Positions 10,531 through 25,992 of a stretch of 64,000 nucleotides of DNA are shown piece after piece. The notes beneath the pieces were generated by a model. The model was not told where the DNA came from, did not search any database, and saw only the letters and a program-made list of their open reading frames with translations. How positions within the stretch are numbered: position 1 is the stretch's first letter; each line of letters starts with the position of its first letter. A program made the position numbers and the translations under genes. Origin of the DNA: Gordius sp. MW1 (Eukaryota > Nematomorpha > Gordioida > Gordea > Gordiidae); the NCBI GenBank assembly GCA_964036665.1, contig OZ038526.1, positions 12,028,001-12,092,000 on the forward strand, given 5' to 3'.

Positions 10531-12090
10531 ATTTTAACCATGTAATTTTGCCCTATAACAGTCAGTTTACTTTCATCACTAGTTTATAATTTAAAACGAA
10601 CGTAAATAAATTAATATTATACAAAATAGCAATTAAAATTGATGGAGCTATATTATTAAACAAACTTTAATCGCATTTCTTACATATTTATTTTTATGTA
10701 TTTTTTAAATGATATTTATTTTAAGATGTTGTTTTTGATATCTACCCAATTCAATATTATTTTTATTTACCATTTTAAGATTATTTAATTAGCGAAAATT
10801 ACGAATTTCTATATGATTACCTTACCACTATACAAAGTGCAAGTAAAGATGGCGAAAAAAGGGTACACATTTTGTGCGTTGCTAAGCAGTCTATGGTTAT
10901 ATCTAAGATCATATCACAGCTTATAAACATTATGTCGTGCTCAAATCCTAGATTGATTCTATTCATTGCGAGATTAATCGGTGCTTTTAGATAAATTATT
11001 CTAATTAAATCAAAGTCATGATATAGTTTTAAGCATATTTGAAAAAATTTAAGTACCATTTTGCACCAAAAATATTTTAATTTAAAGAGTAATAAACAAT
11101 AGTTAATACATTTTATTGCTAACTTAGAATAAATTAAGTTTTTGATAAATTAGCAAAAATACACAAATTTTTAGCTTCCTCGACGTAATATTTATATTTA
11201 CACTACAACCTAAAGGCGCGCAATTTTCATCAATAAATGGTGAAGCTTTAAGTAAAAAAATCAATAAACGCCCACATCACATACCCTCCCCCCCCACTCA
11301 CTTGAGCGCAAATATCAAAACAAACGCCATAACACAAATAATCATCCTTCCTACATATTCCTTCTTGCCTGGATTTTATTATAGTAAGCAAGCATTATTA
11401 TCTATTATTTTTTACCTACCCTGATTTATTATAACCCACGCGATTTTGTTTTATATACCCCCTCTTCCCTTCTCTCTCTCCCGCCCTTTTTACGATAGGG
11501 GACGGGGTTGTTGTATTTAATTTATCAATAATAATCGCACAACAAATTCAAGCGTAGAGTGTGTGCGTGTGTTTGTATAATAATATAATAACCCTTAGTA
11601 AGCACAATTTCTCATTCGCACGTTTTTTTTCTCCCTTATCAATATCATCCTCCATTTTCCCTCAATTTCAGAACGTATTTAAAAGAAAAATACGATATAA
11701 TTATTATTTAGAAAGCAATATAAATATTACGTTTTTATGTGTTTGTGGGGGGAAAGGAAACATGTGTGGGAGTAAGTTTAAGTTTTTGTAATGGATGGGG
11801 GAAAATATAAGCCACACAGGGTAAAAAGTGGTTTGATCAATAAAAAACTTATAAGTCACATAAACTTACTACTATATAACAAACTAATAAAAGGGTCATG
11901 GGCGTGGTGGCAGGGAAGGGTAATTATCAAAGGATTTAAAATATTTTAATTAGTTATTATTAACCACAACGAATAAGAAAGATAAAAGAGTTACGTTTAT
12001 CTGGCTTTTAGGCCCATACTCGGGCAAGGAAGGGCCGTGCAGGGCTCTAAACTAAATTATTAAATAAATGAGTATGACCTAAAACCTATA
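10531..12090. other. AT-rich intergenic DNA
   Basis: No gene-like frame with conserved features was found on either strand. Pyrimidine-rich stretches near 11450-11500 could resemble splice signals, but no exon follows. Confidence 0.5.
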
Positions 12091-12094
12091 TTTA

Positions 12095-13130
12095 TTTAAC
12101 TATTACTTTTTAGGTTTTCTATGAAATCACAATCTAATTAAATGAAATATATTAAACCAATAAAAAAATATATATGCATTTCTAAGGTTAAAAATATATT
12201 ACATAGTTGGCTGTCTGTTAGACCATCTATAATAAATTTTTAGGTTATATATAAAATTTGGCCAAAAATTTTTGATGCTCATTTTGGCCAAAGGTCATTT
12301 TTTTGCATTGGTCAGCAACCAGGACACGGTAAAAGTGGATATAAATTCATGAGAGTCAGAAAAACGAAAAAAAATTTTCGAATCACATTTTGGCCAATGG
12401 TCATTTTTTTCCATTGGTCAGAGCCAGGACACGGTAAAAGTGGATATAAATTCATAATAGTCAAAAAAAACGAAAAAAAAAATTTCGAAGCACATTTTGG
12501 CCAATGGTCATTTTATTCCATTGGTCAGCAGCCAGCGGACGGCCAAAAAGTCTTATTATCAATGGTAGTAACAGGAACAATCATAATAGTCAAAAAAAGG
12601 AAAAAAAAACTTGGATTCACATTTTGGCCAATGGTCATTTTTTTCATTGGTCAGCACCCAACGGATGACCAAAAAGTCTTATTATCAATGGTAGTAACAA
12701 GAACAATCATAAGAGTCAAAAATAACTCCGGGATTCGAACCCAAAAAATAGTTAAATTAACAAAAATTAAGAGTAAACAACGAGACAAGACATTCTGTGC
12801 AAGACAAGACATTCGGTGCAAGACATCAAGACATTCGGTGCAAGACAAGAAAAGACACCGAACAGCGTTACAAATAAAATGGAAAGCGAGCCCATAAATT
12901 GCATAGCATTTAATTAAATATGGGCACAGGGACCCATATCAGTAGAGTGGAGGGCATAGGGTAATTATCAATGTTAACCTATTCAAAAACGAAAAAAAAT
13001 TTCGATTTATTTGGCCAATGGTCATTTTTTTCAATGATCAGTAGCCTGCGGACGGTCAAAAAGTCATATTATCAATGGTATTAACAAGAACAAAATATTA
13101 ATTTAATTAAATATATACATTGGAGGGTAA
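12095..13130 (+). repeat. Repeat cluster C, duplicated with the 46.5-kb cluster
   Basis: The segment starts with tactttttaggttttctatg and gttggctgtctgttagacc, which are also found at about 46470-46620, followed in both places by hairpin units of the CCAATGG family. The right part (about 12900-13130) returns to the cluster-B type unit. The last bases before the Helitron include 'cgagcccataaattgcatagc'-type ends, a motif seen at many repeat borders here. Confidence 0.65.
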
Positions 13131-13554
13131 ACGGACGGACATCAACGGACAACCAAAAACGAGCCCATAAATTGCATAGCATGTGTGTAAGGGCTAAATT
13201 CTGAAACTACCGGCCCGATTCGCGCGAAACTTTACCCGTAGGTTGCCAGTGCGGCCAGGGGTAAAATAGCTTTTTCAGAATCTTAAAATTCCTTTCGTTT
13301 TAAAAAAGGGCTAAATTCTGAAACTACCGGCCCGATTCGCGCGAAGATTTAGCCATAGATTCCCCCAGAGGGCAGGGGTAAAATAGCTTTTTCAGATCCC
13401 TAAAATTCCTTTTAGTTTTCGAGATATTGGGTTTTATACGTTTTGACCTTTAATAAAATGTCAACCTCATCGTGTCCTTTGAAAATTTGAATAATACTGC
13501 TGTACGTGTATTACCTTATTCTTCATAAGACCTATCTTTGATTTACCCTTTATC

Positions 13555-14290
13555 CATCAACTTTCCCCTGCAGGTTTTATTTTACTATTTACATCATTTT
13601 TTTTATTTTAAATTTTTTTATTTTATTTATTTATATTTTTAGAGACATTCACAAGAAGCTAAATTAAATTTATTTATTTTTTTATTTATTTGTTTTTTTA
13701 ATTTTTTTTTCAGACTACCTTAGTGTTTTGAAGATAAACATCTCTACGGTAGCTTAGTTTAATAACTTACTTTAAATAATTTTGTAGTTACAATGGTTCT
13801 AAGACTAAAATCGTGTACCTATCTACTTCTACAATTCTGCTGTAGGTGTATTACCTTAACCCTTTATCCATCAACTTTCCTTTTACTACTTACATCATTT
13901 TTTAAATTTTAAATTTTTTTATATTATTTATTTATTTATATTTTTAGATACTGCTGTAGGTGTATTACCTTATTCTTCATTTTACCCTTTATCCATCAAC
14001 TTTCCCTTGCAGGTTTTATTTTACTATTTACATCATTTTTTAAATTTTAATTTTTTTTATATTATTTATTTATATTTTTAGAGACATTCACAAAAAGCTA
14101 TAATACTGCTGTACGTGTATTACCTTATTCTTCATAAGATATCTTTGATTTACTCTTTATCCATCAACTTTCCCTTGCAGGTTTTATTTTACTATTTACA
14201 TCATTTTTTACATTTTAAATTTTTTTATATTATTTATTTTTTTATATTTTTAGCTTAGTAATAACTTACTCTGTTTTTTATAATTTTTCA
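13555..14290 (+). repeat. T-rich repeated spacer inside Helitron
   Basis: A segment containing tttatccatcaactttccc, ttgcaggttttattttact and tttatatttttag recurs about four times (from about 13548, 13860, 13985 and 14155). Some copies also carry gctgtacgtgtattacctt. It precedes the helicase remnant and may be amplified intron-like or UTR sequence. Confidence 0.6.
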
Positions 14291-16255
14291 GACTACCTTG
14301 CCCATTACCGTTAAAACACGCTTATATCGGGCCTATCCGGACATCCATATGGCTGATGCTTTGGGACGTATGTATACAATCCATCCCAATCAGGCCGATT
14401 GTTTTTATTTGCGCATGCTGCTTCACAATGTCCGAGGCCCGACATCATTTCAGGCTCTGAAAACGATCTCAGGCACCGTGTGCGCCACGTATAGACAAGC
14501 CTGTCTTGAACATCAGCTGCTGGAAAATGATCAGCATTGGGATACGACTTTAGAGGAAGCGTCGCTCATTTGTCTCCCCTACCAACTCCGTAATTTATTT
14601 GCGCTCATTGTGACCACCTGCGCCCCGTCAAATCCATCAGACCTGTGGCACCGGCACAAGGAAAGCCTCAGCGAGGACGTTCTTTTGCGCATTCGGAGAG
14701 CAAATCCGGCATTAGATATTTCCTATTCCGATGACATCTTCAACCGTTTTCTTATATTATTGGAGGACCAATGTATGTCCTTAAGAAATAAAATGCTATG
14801 CCAATTTGGTTTACCTATACCCCTCCGCACCAGCCATGATGTACAACCGAAAGACGTATGGCTCGAACTGCAATACGATGTTAACCATCAGCGCAGCATT
14901 ATACAGGAACGCGAACTTATTTTGACCGTTGACCAGAAAACCGCGTACGACACCGTACTCCAGTACGCCTCAACCGGTAATGGCGGTCAGCTTTTCCTTG
15001 ATGCTCCCGGCGGCACCGGTAAATTTTCTCCTAAATCTTTTATTGGCAAAATTTCGCGCCAATAACGAGCTAGCCCTAGCAGTCGCATCATCGGGTATAA
15101 CGGCGACGTTACTCGATGGAGGCAGCACGGCGCATTCTAATTTCCAGCTCCCCCTAAATCTGCATCAGATTGAAAAACCTATCTGTAATATAGTCGGAAC
15201 TCGGGAATCGGGACAGTCCTAAAGACATGCTCAATCATAATTTGGGATGAATGTACGATGGCGCATAAAAAAGCGCTCGAAGCACTAGATCGTACTCTCA
15301 GAGATTTGCGAAAAATTGACTTCCTTATGGGGGGGGGGCCTTATTGTTGCTAGCCGGTGATTTTCGACAAACATTACCTGTTATCCCAAGATTAACACCG
15401 GCTGATGAGCTGGATGCCTGCCTGAGGCGTCACATCTTTGGAGCAAGTTTACGATCCTCACGCTTACTACGAACATGCGCGTGCATTTACTCCCGGATAC
15501 GTCCCCATTTGCACAACAACTCCTAGCTTTGGGGAATGGTTCCTTTCCTTTTACCCCGTCTCCAAATGAAACCACATTTCCAACAACCTTTTGTCACCTA
15601 TTACCATCGCCTAAGGCGGTTGAAACTATGGTTTTCCCCCACAGTGCAACGCCCTACACCAATCACACATGGCTCAGGGAACGCGCAATATTAGCGCCAA
15701 CAAATGCAGCCGTCACCCGTATGAATGATCGTATTCAAGTGCACATTCCAGGTGATCCTTTTACTTACAGCTCTATTGATACGGTTATAGAAACCGATCA
15801 AAGTGTAAATTATCCAATTGAATTTTTGAATTCGTTAACACCTTCGGGTCTCCCACCACATAAATTAACCTTGAAACCTGGTTGCCCTATAATACTCCTG
15901 CGTAACTTACATCCCCCGAGGTTGTGTAATGGCACCAGACTTGCCGTTAAACAACTGCGTCCAAACGTCATTGCGGCTACTATAATCAGCGGAACGTATA
16001 AAGGCGAGGACGTTATGATCCCACACATCCCCATGATACCCACCGATGTGCCCTTCGAATTCAAGCGCGTACAGTTTCCTGTACGCCTAGCATTCGCAAT
16101 GACAATCAATAAAGCCCAGGGTCAATCATTAACCGTTGTGGTTTAAATCTAGAAAATCCATGCTTTTCACATGGTCAACTATATGTAGCCTGCTCCCGTG
16201 TAGGCACACCTAGCAACCTATTTATTTTCGCGCCGGAGGGTAAACCAAAAATGTT
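14291..16255 (+). pseudogene. Helitron PIF1-like helicase, C-terminal part, frameshifted
   Basis: The first intact frame (from 14298) matches the region just before and including the helicase of Helitron Rep-Hel proteins: GRMYTIHPNQADCFYLRMLL, then NVRGPTSFQALKTI, then LLENDQHWDTTLEEASLI. Walker A (DAPGGTGK) is at 15000-15023. Directly after it the frame shifts. AVASSGITATLLDGG, WDEC (Walker B, about 15244-15255), LLAGDFRQTLPVI (15346-15384) and the C-terminal FAMTINKAQGQSL (about 16095-16133) follow in different frames, with further breaks near 15222, 15335, 15450 and 16140. A SF1B DNA helicase that unwinds DNA during rolling-circle transposition is implied for the ancestor. The copy is inactive. 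The 5' edge sits behind a tttttcag that could be a splice acceptor. Confidence 0.88.
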
Positions 16256-16439
16256 GAATATCCTATGGCCTTGCAATTATCCGGCGATGGAATTTGATGC
16301 CAAATTCCACTTAAACCAAGGAACCGCTCCTTCGTTTCAGACCCGTCAGCACCAGGTACCTTTCGTGTTATATTTTTTGCTACATCGAAATGCATATTCC
16401 CATAGTCCCGTATTGGAAACCACCATCAGTATTTATCTC

Positions 16440-17190
16440 TCCAATCCACTAAAATATTTTTACCCAGCTTGCACTCAAACGGACCTCCGGGAAAACCTGT
16501 CCCTAATCTAGGCCACGTTTTACCTCCTCGCCTTCCCATCCCTGATGACCCGAAATATGGATCCCACATCGTCCCCATACGTGTGATATTTGTATCTTTT
16601 TATATAATACGTTTTTATAATGTGCATTGTTATTACATAACTTATGCAAGGTCGTGTCTCTCCAATCAACCAAAATATTTTTACCCAGCTTCCATTGAAA
16701 GGGTCCTCCGGGAAAAACCGTCCCTAGCCTAGGCCACGTTTTACCTCCTCCCCTTCCCATCCCTGATGACCCGAAATATGGATCCCACATCGTCCCCATG
16801 TGACATTTGTATCTTTTTATATAATACGTTCTTATAATGTGCATTGTTATTACATAACTTATGCAAGGTCGTGTCTCTCCAATCAACTAAAATATTTTTA
16901 CCCAGCTTCCACTCAAACGGACCTCCGGGAAAAACCATCCCTAGCCTAGGCCACGTTTTACCTCCTCGCCTTCCCATCCCTGATTTTTACCCAGCTTCCA
17001 CTCAAACGGACCTCCGGGAAAAACCATCCCTAGCCTAGGCCACGTTTTACCTCCTCGCCTTCCCATCCCTGATGACCCTAAATATGGATCCCACATCGTC
17101 CCCATACGTGTGACATTTGTATCTTTTTATAATACGTTCTTATAATGTGCATTGTTATTACATAACTTATGCAAGGTCGTGTCACCAAAT
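16440..17190 (+). repeat. Tandem repeat of 217-221 bp in Helitron 3' region
   Basis: The phrase tacccagcttccactcaaac recurs at 16461, 16682, 16899 and 16988. Spacings are 221, 217 and 89 bp, the last unit being shortened. Each unit also holds cctccgggaaaaacc, ggccacgttttacctcctc, ggatcccacatcgtcccca and gtgcattgttattacataa. The array lies between the helicase remnant and the 3' hairpin. Confidence 0.85.
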
Positions 17191-17328
17191 AAATTACATG
17201 CTTCTATGGCCATGTGATTATAATGGCAGCTCATTAATTTTGTTGCCAGTTTTATTAGTTGAGTTTTTAAACTTTTTATCCCCACACACTTATAGTAAGT
17301 TAGTTAATTTGCCAGACATAATGTATAT

Positions 17329-17358
17329 GGCAAAACAACGTTTGCCGGGCTTAACTAG
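17329..17358 (+). other. Helitron 3' terminus: hairpin plus CTAG
   Basis: GGCAAA and TTTGCC pair around a 6-nt loop, and CTAG ends the element 9 nt later, before T. The two non-autonomous copies (minus strand ends at 38908 and 56862) have the same hairpin followed by GGGTCAGCTAG. Confidence 0.75.
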
Positions 17359-17359
17359 T

Positions 17360-18087
17360 TAATAATAAAAGTAAACAGCGTCATTCGGTGCAAGACACCG
17401 AAGAGCGTGACAAGACATCGGAAAATGAGCTAAAAAATTGCATAGCAATTAAAAATTCTTGTCCTCTCCCGGAATTGAATTCAAACCTCTAGGTCAGAAA
17501 CCTGGCGCCAATAACTTGGTGGACGGACGGACAACAAAAAACGAGCCCATAAATTGCATAGCAATTAATATGTTTAAAATGAAAAGTTTTACACATGTAA
17601 TTGTTTTTCAAAATTATATAGCTAATTTAGTTTTGTATAAAAAAGCTTGTTGGTATATGAAAAATGTTTATTAAATTAGAATTTATAATGGACTATTTCT
17701 AGTTTAAAATAAACAATAATAAGTTTAAATAAACTCAATAATCAAAAAAAATTTGAATCATAGAATTTTAAAATTGCGGATCGGATTTAGAGCTTATTTT
17801 TAATCAGATAAAACGTTTTTCAAACCCCCCCGGATCGGATTAAAATTCTATAATATATTTTTTTAAAGAACTGAACTATAAACTGAACTTGAACTAGTTC
17901 ATTTTGTAAAATTTAAACTAAGAACTTATGTAGGGAAACAAATTAAAATTACCTCGGAAGATATTTGGTTGTAAGACGCACAAGATGAAAATAGAAATAA
18001 TACACACAAAGAATTAACTTTCATTTGAATGTTATCGTTATCTATCGATATATAAACTCGCCATTTATAGATTCGTTATCATTGTTG
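17360..18087. other. AT-rich intergenic DNA
   Basis: Short repeat fragments appear at 17380-17410 (attcggtgcaagacaccg) and 17500-17560 (ggcgccaataacttggtgg, then cgagcccataaattgcatagc). No gene was found. Confidence 0.5.
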
Positions 18088-18394
18088 CCCTATGCGAAGC
18101 GGCATCCTTTGAGCCTCCATCCCTCCCTCTCTATCTAATTGGGTTTATAACACTATACTCTTGGTGCATGTGAGCGATTGATGGATGATGTGGGGGTGTG
18201 TAAAAGTAGTGGCGTAATACGAGCTATTCCTCTAGTAGAGAGGGAGGCAGGCGTAGTAGTAGGAATAGTTCGTATCTCTTGCACCCACCACACTCATCAA
18301 TCATTTACATGCACTAAGGGTATAGTGTTATATAAGCATATAAGCCAATTAGATAGAGAGGGAGGCTCAAAGGATGCCGCGATTTCGCATAGGG
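18088..18394. mobile_element. 307-bp MITE with long terminal inverted repeats
   Basis: The left end ccctatgcgaagcggcatcc and right end ggatgccgcgatttcgcat plus aggg are inverted copies. Inverted similarity continues inwards (gagcctccatccctccctc with gagagggaggctc; ctatctaattgg with ccaattagatag) almost to the centre, where tattcctctagtagaga and its neighbours form the turn. No coding capacity is seen. A target duplication could not be fixed. Confidence 0.7.
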
Positions 18395-19950
18395 ACTAAT
18401 TGCATTTTTGATATATTAGAAAAAGTAAAAACAATAGGGAAAAAATCATTTTTCAATGTTTTACCCTAAGTTGGTTCTTAGGATTCAATTTCAAGCGCTT
18501 TGTTTGTCTAAATATGCGATATACATGTCGTGGAATCAACAATTTTAGTTTAGTTACCATATGAACATGCATTAATAAGTGTAATTAAAGGATAAATATT
18601 TGTTTTATGAGCAAAAACACAAAAACAGAAAAAAATGACGTGACGCTCGTATTAAGACGCGGCTATGTTTTAACATGCATTCGCTTTTTTAATCTAGATT
18701 TAAAATCGCATATTAAGACGCACCCTTAGAGGTTTAACATTTTTTTAGCTATTCAATATCGCTCTAGTGGTCGAAAACGGTCATTTTCGCAACTTTGAAT
18801 CGAAATATCTAAAAAACTTGACGTATAGGATTACAACGAAAAACATTTGTGTTCACCACAAAAAACTCTATCAGAAATGTTAACCGTTTCCCGGTTGATT
18901 ACACAAGACCTTTATTAGTAGACCAGAGTCAGGACGCCTATATTGTTTTGGGGTAGGGCAGGGCGGACATTTAGAATGGTTAAGGCGGTAATTTATTAAT
19001 AAAATCCAACCTGGGCGGGTAGACAAATTTAGGAAAAGCTGAATAAGTAAAAAGGTACCCAAATATTTTAAATTAACAAAATATAGGTAATCAAACAAAA
19101 AATTTTAAAGTACTTAACTCAGAAAATTTGAGTGACAACCCAAATTAATTGGTTAAAGAAACTTATTTCATGAAAAAAATAACTAGTTTATTAGGAATAT
19201 AGCAAAGCATGACAGACTCTACATTGAGAAATACATGTTTTAATGGGAAAACCAAAACGATTATAGATATTTTACTAATTATTTGAAATTCTAAGGAATG
19301 AAATTACTATTATCAAAAGAGTCAACGTTCATTGAGGCAAAAACAAGCATTTCTAAGCCTTTTAAAATGGATAGCACTAAGCCAATAGTTCAATCAAATA
19401 TTAAAAAAACACATCATGTTTAACCAACTGAAATCTAGAACATTTTAGAATAAAACATTAATAATTTATTTTCAATCTTTAGTATAAAATTAAGAAAGTG
19501 AGAATAGGCCACATATGAAGTCACTAAATTTACATAAGGAATTTATAAATGTAAAATAAAGTAAACCAAAATGATTTACTAACTTATTACGATTTAAAAA
19601 TATAGTACAGCAAAGAGTAAAAATGATAAATCAAACATCTAACCGAAAGAAACAATAATTAGAAGGAAGGTACTAAATTACAATGGGAGCTCGAAGTTGT
19701 AATGTACAATTTCAACAGTAAAACTAATCGACGACATATATAATTGATTGAAAAATTAATGGGCAACACTCAGTATGACAGCTACACACGTTATGGGTTG
19801 TACGAAAAATCGGGTTTTAGAATGGGGATGCTACGCTTAATGATAAGGCGTATGGAGATTGCAATGAATAGTCGTAAAATAATTATTTATAAGGTAGATA
19901 AGCATGATTTGGAGATGTGAATAACCAACGGCGCACACATTTGAGTTATC
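18395..19950. other. AT-rich region downstream of the PP1 gene
   Basis: No exon, RNA gene or clear repeat was recognised. The part next to 19951 is the presumed 3' UTR of the minus-strand PP1 gene. Confidence 0.5.
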
Positions 19951-23858
<3,908 letters not shown>

Positions 23859-24449
23859 GATGTAAAATATAAGCTGATTACTCACAAGGAAAGCAGGAAT
23901 AGATGCAAATTAAAGAAAAGCGTATTTTAAACACTCATTTATATAAATTCGTATGCTATAAGAATAGATGTAAGCCTTTGGCAACTATTAAAGTATAGTA
24001 ACGTTCTTATGAATTCAAAAGTTATGAATAAAATGACTATTCAAATATCATGTGTCTTTTATGTCATTTTATAACACTATGACTTATTAAAAACTGTTAT
24101 GATTACTAATTGTAAAAAAGGTTTACACTAGCTAACAGAACCATCTTAATACTTTCATTCGAACTAGACATGTTAACAGTATAGGCATTCACCCGTATAT
24201 TATTCTATATTTTACCATTTAATTAAATTTATTAATTCTAGTAATAGTATTAAGATTCTATGTAATTTAAATAATTATTAATAATTAAGCTTCTTATAGT
24301 ATATTTTAAAATCAAGTTCTACAAATCACTTCATGTTAGCATTAATTAATGCGTCACAAAACTATTAATTATTTATCTAATAATATATTTTCATTTTTAT
24401 ATGCTGTACAAATAATGACATATTATGTGTGAACTATGAATTATTGATT
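23859..24449. promoter_or_regulatory. Upstream region of the PP1 gene
   Basis: This AT-rich stretch directly precedes the PP1 start codon on the minus strand and must contain its 5' UTR and probably core promoter. No specific promoter element could be supported. The next feature is an RTE remnant starting at about 24450. Confidence 0.3.
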
Positions 24450-25930
24450 GTGAAAAGAATGCGAATAACGTGCTGGAATTTGAAAACGTTGACGGGGAGA
24501 GCATCGAGGTCGCACAAATGCTAATAAGATGAAAGGTATACACCGTCTGCCTATAGGAGACGAGGTGGAACGAAACCAAAGCTCGGGAGTTAGGAGAAGG
24601 ATATAAACTATTCTAGAGTGGGTCACCAAATCGTTGAAACAAGGTCAATTTCCTTCTAAGCGAATCGTTCAAGGACAACTTACTGGAAGTCAAGCGTTGC
24701 TCACGCATGCTAATGTGTGTGAAGACTACCGATCAAGGAGGCCTCCTAAATGTGCGCGTATGCTCCACAAATTGGGTGTATGAAATCAGAGAAGTGGAAA
24801 AGTAAAACAAGTAATAGGACAGGAAGTTAAGCTAATTATTTGGGAGGATTTCAAGGCTCACGTAGGGAAACATCACCTTGGGTAAATCATGGAGGCTATG
24901 GGCATGGTCTGAATAACTAGGAAGGGGAAAAACCTCTCCAAGTATCCTATGCATATGACATGACGATCGTTAAAACTTATTTTCAAAAACGCGAAGATCA
25001 TATTGTGATCTATAGAAGTGGTAAGCATTTTAATTAAATTTTTTTTTTTTTACAAAACAATAACATCATTGACTATTTGCTTATACAACGAAAGGACTCA
25101 TGAAGTATCAAATATTGCAAAGAAATACCGGGAGAAGAAATCGTCAGGCAACATCGTCTCCTTGTTATAGATCTTGACAGAAGAGTATTTCCTCAAAGGA
25201 TAAAGGTGTATGAACCTCGAATTCGATACGAAAGGCTAAAGGATACGTCGACGAACGAAGAATACTATCAAAAAGCCTCCTCACTCTTGGGTGCAAGGAA
25301 GTTGCAAAGGGATGTAGACGACGATTGGAAGACGCTAACTAAGGGCACAAGAGAAACAGCGATTCGAGTTCTAGGACAGAGCAAAGGAGGCAAAGCTATG
25401 AATAGGGAACTATTGTGGTGGTATCAATCGGTTACGGATTTTCGAAAGAAAGAAAACTCATAGACGGTGGCATAAATCAAAAACGTCGGAGATAGGGACT
25501 CAAAGAGAGCCGCAAAAAAGACCGTTACAATGGCGAAGAATGTCGCGTACACCGAGATTGCAAACAAACTGGATTATAAATGGGGCTATAGGCTTATTTA
25601 CCATGGCAAAGATAAGGGAGAAGAAAAGTCGTGATGTCGTAGTTCATAAAATTGTCAAAAACGAGAAGGGTCATATTCAAGCCAAAGGAAATGACAAGGA
25701 TACCCATCCCAAAATTGAGCCAAATATAAGTATGGTCGAACACTTTCAGGAGGATGAAGTTAGGACACAAATGTAAAGATGCAAAAAGAAAAAGCAAATG
25801 GCCTAGATGGATTCTTATGGAAGTATTGCTCGGAGGTCGTGACGAAGGAGTCACCACCATGACTAACCTCCTTAACAAGATACATATTGGTAGAAGACTT
25901 AGTGTAATTTGGAATGGAAATAGACTATGA
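24450..25930 (+). pseudogene. RTE-type non-LTR retrotransposon, copy 1 (degenerate)
   Basis: The sequence follows the same order as the better copy at 54399-62988: the endonuclease start (gaatgcgaataacgtgctgg), the 'ggagacgaggtggaacg' segment, the middle region around agcaaaggaggcaaagcta, and the RT-proximal linker (gaggatgaagttaggacac). Many stops and frameshifts break it, and it ends before the RT catalytic core. The ancestor encoded an APE-like endonuclease plus reverse transcriptase for target-primed insertion. The hAT element at 25993 follows just beyond. Confidence 0.85.
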
Positions 25931-25984
25931 TTATACCTGAAGAAACTAAAAAGAATTTTTACCAGAATTTATCTTTTATGGGTA

Positions 25985-25992
25985 GATAGGTC
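25985..25992. repeat. Left 8-bp target duplication of hAT element
   Basis: GATAGGTC is repeated exactly at 27117-27124. Confidence 0.9.

Larger units (their letters stand above)
13193..17358 (+). mobile_element. Decayed Helitron with helicase remnant
   Basis: The 3' end is clear: ggcaaa-acaacg-tttgcc forms a hairpin at 17329-17346, and CTAG follows at 17355-17358 before a T, the CTRR|T terminus expected for Helitrons. A PIF1-like helicase pseudogene lies upstream on the same strand. The 5' region (13193-13450, duplicated at about 13310) contains gatattgggttttatacg and the flanking 'aaactaccggcccgattcg', homologous to the 5' part of the non-autonomous Helitrons at 38908 and 56862 read on their own strand. 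The exact 5' TC terminus could not be fixed. No replication-initiator (HUH) domain is preserved. Confidence 0.7.

Noticed and set aside
11561-11791. 76-codon frame after a pyrimidine-rich tract
   Set aside because: Low-complexity peptide, no homology recognised, no partner exon.
12349-12897. 182-codon open frame
   Set aside because: It runs through tandem hairpin units and the attcggtg micro-repeat; the peptide is periodic with the DNA repeat, and its like at 46.6-47.4 kb has a different length.
14929-15222. Independent 97-codon gene
   Set aside because: It is the next segment of the Helitron helicase in a shifted frame, not a separate gene.
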